From assembly GCA_963580285.1 (NCBI GenBank), contig CAUZLF010000692.1, forward strand, positions 186,001 through 250,000: DNA of 64,000 nucleotides. The letters run 5' to 3'. A program made the translations under genes and the position numbers. The DNA is from Lucinisca nassula. Taxonomy: Eukaryota; Mollusca; Bivalvia; Lucinida; Lucinidae. Every line of letters begins with the position of its first letter. Within the stretch, counting starts at the first letter, position 1. Below, one piece after another: positions 1-11,006 of the stretch. The notes beneath the pieces are model-generated. The model worked only from the letters and a program-made list of their open reading frames with translations, ran no database searches and was not told the origin of the DNA.

Positions 1-5
1 ACACA

Positions 6-425
6 ATGTATACCGTTAAACTTCCAGCTCCAGAAATGGAGGAAAAAATTGAAAAAAATGATAAAAGAAATATTGTCTGTCATGAACTTATAGGGTACAC
101 TGAGATTCCGCAAATGGGTGTAGGGATAGATGAAATGGATGCTCGGGTAATTGCATTTGGTAGCGGTAAAATACCCCTAGCAAACATTGACCATTATGAT
201 ACATGGACCTACAAAGCGCAAGAAAGCTTCAACAAAGATGGGACAATTCCGGACTTTAACGACATGGTGTTCCTCATGGAAGACAACGTTACTAACATCA
301 AATATGATCCATACGAAAGTGGTACCTATACACCTTTAATCCCCTGCAAGGGCGTTTATAGTAGACAGGTTGTTAAAAAAAAAGCCAAAATACTCCAGCG
401 AATTCCGCAACGAGTCTGTCTTTGA
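6..425 (+). CDS. N-terminal frame of a large unrecognised ORF
   Basis: An open frame begins at ATG 6 and runs to TGA 425. No stop precedes it in the five bases available, so the true start may lie to the left. The protein is acidic and rich in D, E, Y and I. After about residue 124 (the run of nine A at 375-383) the frame loses its good composition, while the frame one base further on stays open for 862 codons. I read both as one ancestral gene split by a one-base length change in the A run; programmed slippage at this run is the alternative. There are no introns and no motif that I can name. It could be a virus-derived or mobile-element structural gene, but nothing seen proves this. Confidence 0.6.
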   Translation: MYTVKLPAPEMEEKIEKNDKRNIVCHELIGYTEIPQMGVGIDEMDARVIAFGSGKIPLANIDHYDTWTYKAQESFNKDGTIPDFNDMVFLMEDNVTNIKYDPYESGTYTPLIPCKGVYSRQVVKKKAKILQRIPQRVCL

Positions 426-2958
426 GACATTCACAGGCACTGGGCAAACATTTAATGTGAAAGATCAACACACAGGCATTGGAATTATCTGCTATGAAGA
501 CAGGTTGAACATAATAGGGGCTCATAGGAGCTACAGTCAGGACTCTGACTATTTAGGAAAAGCGAAGCTTACAAAATTATATCTTATTTTGAGACAAGTC
601 AAAGTTGAAAAAGAAGACGACGACATAGACGACGAATGGGCAAACATATGGGACATGGTCATCCGCCAGCAGTTAGAATCCGATGTTATATACTCTGGGT
701 CAATGACCTTAGGTCCAAACTTTAATCCAAGACCTGAAAATGTAGAGATCATCAACATGCCAAAGCCAATAGAAGTAGAACATAGCACAGAGAGAGAGAG
801 GACAGATGCCTACTTTACAGACACTCATACCGAAATGTCAGAGCAAGTTAAAGAACAACATCCACTGTACATGCACTCTGCAAGCGACCTGCCACCTGAC
901 CTTAATCCCCAGCAGAGCTCAATAGAACCATTGGGTAATGAAACATGGTCACAATGGGTCCTCAGAAACGGTCATCTGTCAGAAGACGATTCAAGTAAAT
1001 TAGAAGGCTTCTTTTCAGATGCCCAGAAACTCTTCGCCTCATCCAAATACAGTCCGCTGACAATCAGATCATCTAGACTCATGGATGCAGTCTCTAGAGC
1101 AATCGAATCATGCTTAGCCACAAGTAGAAGATCGGAAAGAATGTTCAGCAGCATTTCAAACAATGTCAATGAATATTTTCAAGAACTCAGTGGTATGGGT
1201 TATCAACTGGTATTCGATCACAGATTCAGACCATTCGTTGACTGTAAACTTAACACAACTCAAACGTTGTTGACATACACTTCTCAAGGGCTGGATGAGA
1301 CAGTTCTGCAATCGGTATTGAAATTTGATGAGTTGATGACAACAAAAGTTGGACCAGTCAGTGGAGAAAGGGAAATTAAAGTCTTTCATAGGCAAGGCGA
1401 CTTATTCAGAACAATGTTTGCAAAAGTTGAAAATGGTAAAACGTTCAAAGATCTCATTTTCATGTTAGGACTCTTCATTGAATTCTACAGTTACAAATTG
1501 GCAGAAACAGAGCTATCCTATCCAACCTATGAGCAGCTGATGAACAAATTGGCTCCTGCAAATTGGAGACACAATGACGGGAGAATCTACACACCATCAT
1601 TCGAATACAGGCACTTGTCATATTTCTTACATCCTCCACAAGATGTGCGTCGTAGAGCATACGAGAGTCTTCTCACATGGCATGTTGTCACTGCCTTGAT
1701 TCTTGGTTACATCAAACATGATAAGACAGACCTAGAAGGAACACAGGCATCAGAATTGGCTGATCAGTTCCTAAAGTCTGTAGCAGTAGAGACTGTGACA
1801 CAATGTAAGGGAACATTGGCTGCAGGTGCAGCCTACTTCGATAAATACTATGACTCCCCATTGCTCTGCCAGTACGGAGAGATCTCTGGATTAGATGCAC
1901 GATATCAGTCAGGCCATGGTCTTTACTGGATCAGAGAGGAAAATGTCTTTGCTGCCCAAGACGCTTTCGAAGGAGGTATTGTCATCCAGTATTCAAGACA
2001 AGAAGAGAGTCGACTAAAAGATCCAGACCAAGACTTCTGGAGGGATGTGATGGTATTTGATAGAAAGGTATATAGGTACTGGACATTCTTAACCCCGACA
2101 TGGATGAGGTCTATGAAAAGAACTGATATAGGAAGGAATCTTCAGGAATGGAATGAGGTCTTTAGAGGAGTATCCGTTTATAAAGCTTTCCTCAATGCAG
2201 TAGGAAAACATAAATTCACAGACAGTCACAATCGCCATACACAGTCAGAAAGATTGTTGGAAATAGACCAGAACATGGATATTCGGAAAGTTTTGGGATT
2301 GAAAAACCCAGGTCCAAGAAAGGAAACAACCTTACAAAAGCTTCTGGCGATGTGGGATGTCCAACATGAGTGCAATTATCAAAACGTAAAGACGGCCGAC
2401 AAGTCTTCTCCTCTCTTTGATTGGTGGGATTTCTACTACAATATGTTTGCAAAACAAATACTCTGGTCAGGGATGTATTTGTACAATAACTATGTTGCTC
2501 CAAACCACGTTCCATGGGAACAGCATCCAGGAGACCAGAAAGACTATAGTCCTATCCCTGATTACGTCTATGGTCAGCTCCAGAAGTATGAAGACGACAC
2601 CGGTACGCAACACTGGTACTATCCCCAAACTGAAGCATTGTCCTCTATAACTTTCAATAACGCAGACTATGTTCTGACAGGTGGTGATTTCAAACTAAAT
2701 GGCTCTGGGATGTATTTCATTAATCCAATCATTCCAGAAAGGGATGGAGACTGGCTTAGTAAGCAGAGTGACGACTTCAAAAAGATCTTCAAAATACAAG
2801 GCTCTTATGGAAAGAACTACCTGACTGTGCTAAGACCATTTGGAAAGTATCTGTGGGTGAATGACACGGAAGTGGACATTCGACAGTACTTTGGCAGACC
2901 GTATTTCAGACTTGGTAATAGGATGTCAATTTCTTCCGTTGCAGAATTGGAAGACTAA
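373..2958 (+). CDS. Large intronless ORF, unknown function (main body)
   Basis: About 860 codons are open without interruption, ending at TAA 2958. No ATG opens the frame near its left end, which supports its being the continuation of the frame that starts at 6. Composition is that of a soluble protein: rich in Y, W, D and Q, with no signal peptide, no hydrophobic membrane run and no zinc-finger or DDE/RT motif visible. The last 250 residues are notably aromatic (for example DWWDFYYNMF and HWYYPQTEAL). A single 2.6 kb exon is unusual beside the short exons elsewhere in the window, and it points to a retrocopy, viral integration or mobile-element gene. A capsid-like role is only a guess. Codon use looks natural and the frame has no internal stops, so the integration is young or the gene is maintained. 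Confidence 0.75.
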   Translation, partial: LKKKPKYSSEFRNESVFETFTGTGQTFNVKDQHTGIGIICYEDRLNIIGAHRSYSQDSDYLGKAKLTKLYLILRQVKVEKEDDDIDDEWANIWDMVIRQQLESDVIYSGSMTLGPNFNPRPENVEIINMPKPIEVEHSTERERTDAYFTDTHTEMSEQVKEQHPLYMHSASDLPPDLNPQQSSIEPLGNETWSQWVLRNGHLSEDDSSKLEGFFSDAQKLFASSKYSPLTIRSSRLMDAVSRAIESCLATSRRSERMFSSISNNVNEYFQELSGMGYQLVFDHRFRPFVDCKLNTTQTLLTYTSQGLDETVLQSVLKFDELMTTKVGPVSGEREIKVFHRQGDLFRTMFAKVENGKTFKDLIFMLGLFIEFYSYKLAETELSYPTYEQLMNKLAPANWRHNDGRIYTPSFEYRHLSYFLHPPQDVRRRAYESLLTWHVVTALILGYIKHDKTDLEGTQASELADQFLKSVAVETVTQCKGTLAAGAAYFDKYYDSPLLCQYGEISGLDARYQSGHGLYWIREENVFAAQDAFEGGIVIQYSRQEESRLKDPDQDFWRDVMVFDRKVYRYWTFLTPTWMRSMKRTDIGRNLQEWNEVFRGVSVYKAFLNAVGKHKFTDSHNRHTQSERLLEIDQNMDIRKVLGLKNPGPRKETTLQKLLAMWDVQHECNYQNVKTADKSSPLFDWWDFYYNMFAKQILWSGMYLYNNYVAPNHVPWEQHPGDQKDYSPIPDYVYGQLQKYEDDTGTQHWYYPQTEALSSITFNNADYVLTGGDFKLNGSGMYFINPIIPERDGDWLSKQSDDFKKIFKIQGSYGKNYLTVLRPFGKYLWVNDTEVDIRQYFGRPYFRLGNRMSISSVAELED

Positions 2959-2991
2959 AACATCATACTGTGCTTCAAGACACAAAACAAA

Positions 2992-3201
2992 ATGGAAGTT
3001 GGGAAGACTGCAAACGAGAAACGTAACATAATCACACTCCTTATGTCATCTGAAGGACAAGAAGCAGTGAAATCGGCATTTGAACTGGCCGGAATAACCA
3101 TACCCCCTGCATCAAACATTTCACAAATAAAATCTGATATAACATATGCTCTCCTGAATGCAACCGACGCCAAAAATAATATTTTTTTCACTTGTGGCTA
3201 G
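2992..3201 (+). CDS. Small ORF after the large ORF, first part
   Basis: It starts at ATG 2992, 33 bases after the stop of the large ORF, and reads about 63 plausible codons before a run of seven T (3182-3188), after which the frame quickly ends. The residues include ELAGITIPPAS and a helix-prone stretch. The next frame over (3203-3346) continues with coiled-coil sequence, so the two are probably one small gene of about 115 codons broken at the T run. The tight spacing suggests that it belongs to the same unit as the large ORF. Confidence 0.5.
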   Translation: MEVGKTANEKRNIITLLMSSEGQEAVKSAFELAGITIPPASNISQIKSDITYALLNATDAKNNIFFTCG

Positions 3202-3202
3202 A

Positions 3203-3346
3203 ATGGAAGGAATTGAAAAACAAATCGAGACACTTCAGAATACATTTGACACTAGATTCGAGACCTTAGAAAACAAGAACCTGTCATTTCAGACTGCAAT
3301 AGATGATCTTAACACGAGACTTGAAACTATGTCTCATTCAGGATGA
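3203..3346 (+). CDS. Small ORF, second part (coiled coil)
   Basis: The frame reads MEGIEKQIETLQNTF and onward with leucine and isoleucine at heptad spacing, ending at TGA 3346. This looks like a short coiled coil. The frame is open from 3158, and the break to the preceding small ORF lies at the T run 3182-3188. Either this is the C-terminal half of that ORF or a separate 47-codon peptide starting at ATG 3203. I do not recognise a family. Confidence 0.4.
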   Translation: MEGIEKQIETLQNTFDTRFETLENKNLSFQTAIDDLNTRLETMSHSG

Positions 3347-3369
3347 CGCCAAAAATTACAATTTGTTCA

Positions 3370-3487
3370 ACCCAATTAAATTTTTGGACAGATACCCAAT
3401 ATATACCCATTCGCAAGAACAGTAAATAAGTACCCAACAATCGAAACCCAATTAAATTTTTGGACAGATACCCAATATATGCCCATT
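3370..3487 (+). repeat. 42 bp direct repeat, two copies
   Basis: A 42-base sequence beginning ACCCAATTAAATTTTTGGAC occurs at about 3370-3411 and again at about 3446-3487 with one or two differences. It lies directly right of the small ORF and left of a pyrimidine-rich tetranucleotide tract. It probably marks the left part of an array element. Confidence 0.7.
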
Positions 3488-3493
3488 TGTAGG

Positions 3494-3532
3494 TGCGTCC
3501 GTCCGTCCGTCTGTCTGTCTGCCTGTCTGTCA
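3494..3532 (+). repeat. (TCCG/TCTG)n microsatellite
   Basis: GTCCGTCCGTCCGTCTGTCTG and similar steps run for about 39 bases. Such ACGG/GTCC tracts sit at one end of nearly every tandem-array element in this window. Confidence 0.9.
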
Positions 3533-3535
3533 CAC

Positions 3536-4834
3536 ATTCGTGTCCGCTCTATAACTTGAAAACCGTTCGAGCTATCTTCATGAAACTTAGTATAAATATA
3601 AATCAGCATTAGCCGACGTGCAGTGCGCAAGAACTATAACTCTCGCATTTATACTTTTTGAATTATCTCCCTTGGAAGTTTGTTGGTATGTACATATGTA
3701 TGGGCAAATCTTGTCCGGTCAATAACTTTCTTATTTTCAGATGGATTTTAAAATTACTTGGCAGAAATATTAACAACCATAAGACGATGTGTGGTGCGCA
3801 TGAATCAGGTCGGTACCTCAAAGGTCAAGGTCATACTTAGAGGTCAAAGGTCAAAAAAGGGGCCTTTTTTTCGTATTTGGTCAATAACTTTCTTATTTTG
3901 AGATGGATTTTAAAATTACTTGGCAGAAATATTAACAACCATAAGACGATGTGTGGTGCGCATGAATCAGGTCGGTACCTCAAAGGTCACGGTCATACTT
4001 AGAGGTCAAAGGTCAAAAAAGGGGCCTTTTTTCGTGTTTTGTCAATAACTTTCTTATTTTGATATGGATTTTAAAATTACTTGGCAGAAATATTAACAAC
4101 CATGAGACGATGTGTGGTGTGCATCAGGCAGGTCAGTACCTCGAAGGTCAAGGTCATACTTAGAGGTCAAAGGTCAAAAAAGGGTCCTTTTTCTCGTGTT
4201 TTGTCAATAACTTATTTATTTTGTGATGGATTTTGAAATCACTAGGCAGACATGTTAACCAATATAATACGATGTGTTGCGTGCATGACCCAGGTTGGTA
4301 CCTCAAAGGTCAAGGTCATACTTAGAGGTCAAATGTAAAAAAGGGGGCCTTTTTTCGGGTTTTGTCAATAACTTGCTTATTTTTAGATAGAATTTGAAGT
4401 TACTTGGCAAAAATGTTAACTATCATGAGATGATGTGTTGCATGCATGATTCAGTTTGATACCTCAAGTGTCAAGGTCATACATAGAGGTCAAAGGTAAA
4501 AAAAGGGGCCTTTTTTCGTGTTTGGTCAATAACTTTCTTATTTTTAAATGGATTTTGAAATTGCTTGGCAGAAATGTTAACCACCATGAGATGATGTGTT
4601 GCACGCATGACCCAGTTTGGTACCTGAAAGGTCAAGGTCATACATAGAGGTTAAAGGTAAAAAAAGGGTCCTTTTTTGTGTTCTGTCAATAACTTTCTTA
4701 TTTTTAGATGGATTTTGAAATTACTTGGCAGAAATGTTAACCACCACAAGACGATGTGTTGTGTGCATGACCCAAGTTGGTACCTCAAATGTCAAGGTCG
4801 TACTAAAAGATCAAAGGACAAAAAGCGGCCTTTT
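3536..4834 (+). repeat. 161 bp tandem array, left segment of an array element
   Basis: Seven units of about 161 bases can be phased on GTCAATAACTTTCTTATTTT at 3718, 3880, 4041, 4203, 4364, 4525 and 4685. Most units carry TCAAAGGTCAAGGTCATAC and AGAGGTCAAAGGTCAAAA. A second array element (4835-6990) interrupts the series, and diverged units resume at about 7003. The flank 3536-3717 is non-repeated lead sequence. Short ORFs across the array only reflect its periodicity. Confidence 0.85.
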
Positions 4835-6990
4835 TATGCCACCAACTTTGAAAAAGTTGGAGGGGCATATTGATTCTGGTTCGTTCGTCTGTCCGTTACG
4901 ATTTTGATGCATAGCATAACTAAAGAACTGTGTATGCTAGGGTTTTGAAATTTCATATATGGATTCCTCATGGAAAATTAGCTGACGCGTATTTTTTTTT
5001 CTCGTCCGGATTATGCCCCTTTCAAGAGTTATTGCCCTTTGAAATTTTTTTAATAAAATCTTGTCAGCAAGATATCTCAAAAACTATTGGAGCTAGAGCC
5101 TTGAAAGTTGGTGAATAGATTGGTGGTGATGAGTAGATGAACTGATTAACTTATGACAAAATTCTGACAAATTCTTTGTGAGTTATGCATAAGTTTAGAA
5201 CCGTGTATGCTAGGGTTTTGAAATTTCATATATGGATTCCTCATGGAAAATTAGCTGACGCGTATTTTTTTTCTCGTCCGGATTATGCCCCTTTCAAGAG
5301 TTATTGCCCTTTGAAATTTTTTTAATAAAATCTTGTCAACAAAATTTCTCAAATACTATTTGAGCTAGAGCCTTGAAAGTTGTTGAGTATATTGGTGGTG
5401 ATGAGTAATGAACTGATTAACTTTTGACAAAATTCCGAAAAATACTTTGTGAGTTATGGCCCTTTGTTATTTTGGTAATTTGTTCCCATTGTAATGAATG
5501 CTAAAAGTGATGCATAGCATAACTTTGGAACTGTGTATGCTATGGTTTTGAAATTTCATATATGCAATCCTAATGGAAAATAAGCTGACGCATATTTTTT
5601 TTCTCATCCAGATTATGCCCCTTTCAAGAGTTATTGCCCTTTGAAATTTTTTTAATAAATCTTGTCAGCAAGATATCTCAAAAACTATTGGAGCTAGAGC
5701 CTTGAAAGTTGGTGAACATATTGGTGGTGATGAGTTGATGGACTGATTAACTTTTGACAAAATTCCGAAAAACACTTTGTGAGTTATGGCCCTTTGTCAT
5801 TTTGGTAATTTGTGCCCATTGTAATGAATGCTAAAAGTGATGCATAGCATAACTTTAGAACCGTGTATGCTATTGTTTTGAAATTTCATATATGCATTCC
5901 TGATGGAAAATTAGCTGATACGCATTTTTTTCTCATCCAAATTATGCCCCTTTCAAGAGTTATTGCCCTTTGAAGTTTTTTGAATAAAATCTTGTCAACA
6001 AAATATCTCAAAAACTATTATAGCTAGAGCCTTGAATGTTGGTGAATACACGTAGATTGGTGTTGATGAGTAGATGACCTGCTTAATGTTTGACAAAATT
6101 CCGAAATATACTTTGTGGGTTATGGCCCTTTGTCATTTTGGTAATTTGTGCCCATTATAATGTATGCTAAAAGTGATGCACAGCATAACTTTAGAACTAT
6201 ATATGCTATTGTTTTGAAATTTCATATATGCATTCCTGATGGAAAATAAGCTGACGTGTATTTTATTTCTCATCCGGATTATGCCTCTTTCAAGAGTTAT
6301 TGCCCTTTGAAGTTTTTTTAATAAAATCTTGTCAGTAAGATATCTCAAAAACTATTATAGCTAGAGTCTTGAAAGTTGATGAAAAGATTGGTGGTGATGA
6401 GTAGATGACCTGATTAACTTTTGACAAAATTTGAGTTATGGCCCTTTGTCTTTTTGGTAATTTGTGTCTATTGTAATGTATGCTAAAAGTGATGCATTCC
6501 ATAACTTTAGAACCCTGTATGCTATGGTTTTGAAATTTCATATATGCGTTCCTGATGGAAAATAAGCTGACACATAATTTTTTTCATCCCGATTAAATTA
6601 AGAACCGTGTAAGCTAGGGTTTTGAAATTTCATATATGGTTTGCTATGGAAAATTAGCTGACACATATTTTTTTCTCATCCGCATTATGCCCCTTTCAAA
6701 AGTTATTGTCCTTTGATTTATTTGTTAGCATAACCTTGGGGCCAAGGCCACACACTTTGAACTATTATTGTAATCATGGTAATTTTCGGTTTTATTGGAT
6801 GGGTTTTTCAAAAATTCCGTCCTTTAAAATAGCAATGTCCGGGTGGGTGGTTGGGCGGGTGGATGGGCCCCACAGGCCCGACATAGCCTTCGGCGGAATT
6901 CTTGTTGTATGTTTTTGAGTCTTTAACAATATTTGTTGAATATTTTGCCATCTAGGGACAAGCAAAGGTTGGGGGCATTGTGTTTTACAA
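4835..6990 (-). mobile_element. Nested Helentron/pearl-like element, 330 bp units
   Basis: The left border is a hairpin, TATGCCACCAACTTT / AAAGTTGGAGGGGCATA (4835-4869), followed by a short GTTCGTCTGTCCG tract. About six units of 270-340 bases follow, phased on TTTCAAGAGTTATTGCCC at about 5021, 5292, 5623, 5951 and 6289. Near the right border CAAAGGTTGGGGGCAT (about 6966) is the inverse of the left border. Hairpin, subterminal inverted repeats, tandem core and microsatellite are the architecture of non-autonomous Helentron-type elements. The element sits inside a 161 bp unit array. Confidence 0.65.
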
Positions 6991-7656
6991 ACACCATTTC
7001 TAGTTTAGTGTTCAGTCAAGAACTTTCGTTTTCCTGGATAGATTGTGAAATTACTTGGCAGAAATGTTAACCATCATGAGACGATGTGGTGCACGCTAGA
7101 CCTAGGTCGGTATCTCCAAGATCAAGGTCATACTAAGAGGTCAGAGGTAAAAAAAGTTTTGTTGTTTTTTTTTGTGTCCAGTCAATAACTTTTTTATTTC
7201 TAGATGGACTTTATAAAGTAACCATGCAGAAATGTTCACCGACATTAGACCATGAGTCATGTACAAGACCAAGGTCCATATACCTCCAATGTCAAGGTCA
7301 TACCTAGAGGTCAAAGGTAAAAAAGGGACAGTCAATAACTTCCTTATTCTTTGATGGATTTTGAAATTACTTGACAGAAATGTTAACCATCATGTAACGA
7401 TGTGTTGTACCTCAAAGGTCAAGGCCATACTTAGAGGTCAAAGGTAAAAAAGGGCTTTTTTGTGTATGGCCAATAACTTTTTTATTTTTCTATGACTATT
7501 TTTAAAGTTACTTTGCAGAAATGTTTATCTTCATTAGATGATGTGTTGCACACAAGACCCGGCTCAATACCTCCAATGTCAAGGTTATACTTAGATGTCA
7601 AAAACGGGGGAGACATCTGTGTTTTTGTAGAAAAACAAATTCTAGTAGTGTATATT
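6991..7656 (+). repeat. 161 bp tandem array, right segment
   Basis: Four diverged units resembling those at 3718-4834 lie here, phased on CAGTCAA(T/G)AACTT at about 7014, 7180, 7327 and 7468. They keep the AGAGGTCA-AAGGTAAAAAA core. This segment is the continuation of the array split by the element at 4835-6990. Confidence 0.75.
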
Positions 7657-8583
7657 TAGCTCCACTGGCCGAAGGCCAGCGGGGCTATTGTCATGGCCCT
7701 GTGTCCGTCGTGCGTCTGTGCGTCCGTGCGTTAACTTTTTCTTTAAACATCTTCTCCTCCTAAACTACTGGGCCAATTGTAACCAAACTTCACAGGAATG
7801 TTCCTTACATAGTCCTCTTCTAAATTCCTTCAAAGAATTTTGTTACACCCAGAACTCTGGTTGCCATGGCAACAAAACCAAAACAAATTAAAAATCTTTA
7901 AAAATCTTCTCCTCCAAAACCACTTGTTGGATTTCATTTTTATTTTGCATGACTGTTCCTTGGGTTGACCTCTTTCAGATTCCTTGAAGAAATTTTGATC
8001 CGACAAAAAACATGGCCGCCATGGGCGGGGCTTATTTTCCCTATTTAACATATAGTGTAATGCTAAAACATCTTCTCCTCCTAAACTTTTGGGCCCATTG
8101 TAACCAAACTTCACAGGAATGTTACTTACTTAGTCCTCTTCTAAATTCCTTCATAGAATTTTGTTACACCCAGAACTCTGGTTGCCATGGCAACAAAACA
8201 ACACAAAATATTAAAAATCTTTAAAAATCTTCTCCTCCAAAACCACCTGTTGGATTTCATTTTTATTTTGCATGAATGTTCCTTGGGTGGACCCCTTTCA
8301 GATTCCTTGAAGAAATTTTGATCCGACAAAAAACATGGCCGCCATGGGCAGGGCTTATTTTCCCTATTTAACATATAGTGTAATGCTAAAACATCTTCTC
8401 CTCCTAAACTACTGGGCCAATTGTAACCAAACTTCACAGGAATGTTCCTTACTTAGTCCTCTTCTAAATTCCTTCAAAGAATTTTGTTACACCCAGAACT
8501 CTGGTTGCCATGGCAACAAAACCACACAAAAAATTAAAAATCTTTAAACATCTTCTCCTCCAAACCCACCTGTTGGATTTCAT
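7657..8583 (-). mobile_element. Array element with 322 bp units, left part
   Basis: It opens with a hairpin TAGCTCCACTGGCC / GGCCAGCGGGGCTA (7657-7687) and a GTCCGTCGTGCGTC tract. Units of about 322 bases follow, each with CTGGTTGCCATGGCAAC (about 7858, 8180 and 8503). The third unit is cut at 8583 by another element and resumes at about 10822. On the minus strand the hairpin would be the 3' end. The same family recurs at 11371-13266. Confidence 0.7.
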
Positions 8584-10821
8584 TATCCCCTCGCACAACA
8601 TAGTTGTGAGGGGGGATATGACATTTGTCCCGTACATACGTACGTAAGTACATACTTTTGTCATCGCTCTAGCGCAACGTACGTACATACTTTTGTCATC
8701 GCTCTAGCGCCACGTACGTACTTTTGTCATCGCTCTAGCGCCTACATTTCTTGACCGATTTTAATATAACTTCACACAAACATTCCTTACGACAATATCT
8801 GGAGCAAGATCGACTTTCAAGGTCATGACCTCAAGGTCAAGGTCACTCTGGCTATTTTTTGAAAAACTTTGTCATGGCTCTAGCGCCTACATTTCTCCCC
8901 GAATTTCAATATAACTTCAAACAAATGATCCTTATAAAAATATCTCGAGCGAGTTGGACTTTCAAGGTCATGACCTCAAGGTCAAGGTCACTGTGGCTAT
9001 TTTTAGAAAAACATTGTCATCGCTCTAGCGCTTACATTTCTTCACCAATTTCAATATAACTTCACACAAATGAGTCTTATAAAAATATCTTGAGCGAGTT
9101 CCACTTACAAGGTCATGGCTTCAAGGTCAAGGTCACAGTGGCTATTTTTAGAAAAACTTTGTCATCGCTCTAGCTCCTACATTTCTTCACTGATTTCAAT
9201 ATAACTTCACACAAATGTTCCTTATGACAATATCTTGAGCGAGTTGGACTTTCAAGGTCATGACCTCAAGGTCAAGGTCACTGTGGCTATTTTTAGAAAA
9301 ACATTTTCATCGCTCTAGCGCCTAAATTTTTTCACCAATTTCAATATAACTTCACACAAATGTTCATTATAAAAATATCTCCAGCGAGTTCGACTTTCCA
9401 ACTCATGGCCTCAAGGTCAGGGTCACTGTGGCTATTTTTAGAAAAAAACTTTGTCATCGCTCTATTGCCTATATTTCTTCACTGATTTCAATATAACTTC
9501 ACACAAATGTTCCTTATGACAATATCTCAAGCGGGTTTGACTATCAATGTCAAGGCCTCAAGGTCAAGGTCAAGGTCACTGTGGCTATTTTTTAGAAAAA
9601 CTTTGTCATCGCTCTAGCGTTTACATTTCTTCACCAATTTCAATATAACTTCATACAAATGTTCCTTTTGACAATATCTCTAGCGAGTTCCACTTTCAAG
9701 GTCAAGGTCACTGTGTCTATTTTTAGAAAAACTTCGTCATCCCTCTAGCGCTTACATTTCTTCATCGATTTCAATATAACTTCACACAAATGTTCCTTAT
9801 GACAATATCTCACCATTTCGACTTTCAAGGTCAAGGTCACTATGGCTGTTTTTAGAAAACTTTATCGCTCTAGCGCCTACATTTCTTCACTGATTTCAAT
9901 ATAACTTCACACAAATGTTGCTTATGACAATACCTCGAATGAGTGACTTTCAAGGTCAAAGTCACTGTGGCTATTTTTAGAAAAACTTTGTCATTGCTCT
10001 AGCGCTTATATTTTTTTCACCAATTTCAATATTACTTCACACAAATGTTCCTTAGTGAGTTCCACTTTCAAGGTCAAGGTCACTGTGGCTATTTTTAGAA
10101 AAACTTTGTCATGGCTCTAGCGCTTACATTTCTTCATCCATTTCAATATAACTTCACACAAATGTTCCTTATGACAATACCTCGAGCGAGTTTGACTTTC
10201 AAGGTCAAGGTCACTGTGGCTATTTTTAGAAAAACTTTGTCATTGCTCTAGTGACTACATTTTTTCACAAATTTCAATATAACTTCACACAAATGTTCCT
10301 TATGATAATATCTCGAGCTATTTAGACTTTCAAGGTCAAGGTCACTGTGGCTATTTTTAGAAAAACTTTGTCATCGCTCTAGCGCCTACATTTAATGATG
10401 GATTGTAACAGAACTTCACACAAATGTTTCTTATGATAATATCTCGACTTACTTCGACTTTCAAGGTCATGACCTCAAAGTCAAGGTCACTGTGGCTATC
10501 TTTACAAAAAACTTTGCCATCGCTCTACCGCCTACATTTATTAACAGATTTTAATATAACTTCACACAAAAGATGCTTATGATAATATCTTGAGCAAGAT
10601 CTACTTTCGTGGTCATGGCCTCAAGTCAAGGTCACTATGGCTATTTTTAGAGAAATGTCATCACTCTAGAATGTACATTTATTGGAGGATTTTTAAACAA
10701 ACTTTACACAAATGTTGCATATGATAATATCTCAAGCAAGTTGGACTTTTGCCATTTCAGTGTTTTCCACACACGAAGTTGTCTAGTGCGAGGGGATTTG
10801 TATCGCATGCGATGCCTTGTT
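8584..10821 (-). mobile_element. Nested array element, about 145 bp units with TCAAGGTCA motifs
   Basis: Borders are ATCCCCTCGCACAAC / GTTGTGAGGGGGGAT (hairpin 8584-8617) and GTGCGAGGGGAT (about 10786-10797), which is the inverse of the left border, followed by the palindrome ATCGCATGCGAT. A CGTACGTA-rich tract lies next to the left border. About fourteen units of 130-160 bases carry CATCGCTCTAGCGCCTACAT, CAAGGTCAAGGTCACTGTGG and CTATTTTTAGAAAA. The element interrupts a 322 bp unit: GGATTTCATT on the left and TTTATTTTGCATG on the right join into the sequence of the uninterrupted neighbours. Confidence 0.75.
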
Positions 10822-10977
10822 TTTATTTTGCATGAATGTTCCTTGGGTGGACCTCTGTCAGATTCCTTGAAGAAATTTTGATCCGACATAAAACATGGCT
10901 GCAGTGGGTGGGGTTTATTTTGACTATATAACATGTAGTGTAATGTTAAAAAAGTCTTCTCTTCTTCAAAAGTTCTT
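10822..10977 (-). mobile_element. Right remainder of the 322 bp unit element
   Basis: TTTATTTTGCATGAATGTTCC and the following bases match the part of the 322 bp unit missing at 8583. The sequence ends near 10977 against a TTTA microsatellite, so the far border of the element is lost. Confidence 0.65.
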
Positions 10978-11006
10978 GTTTATTTATTTATTTATTTATT
11001 TATTTA
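10978..11006 (+). repeat. (TTTA)n microsatellite
   Basis: Six to seven TTTA steps follow the truncated array element. Confidence 0.9.
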
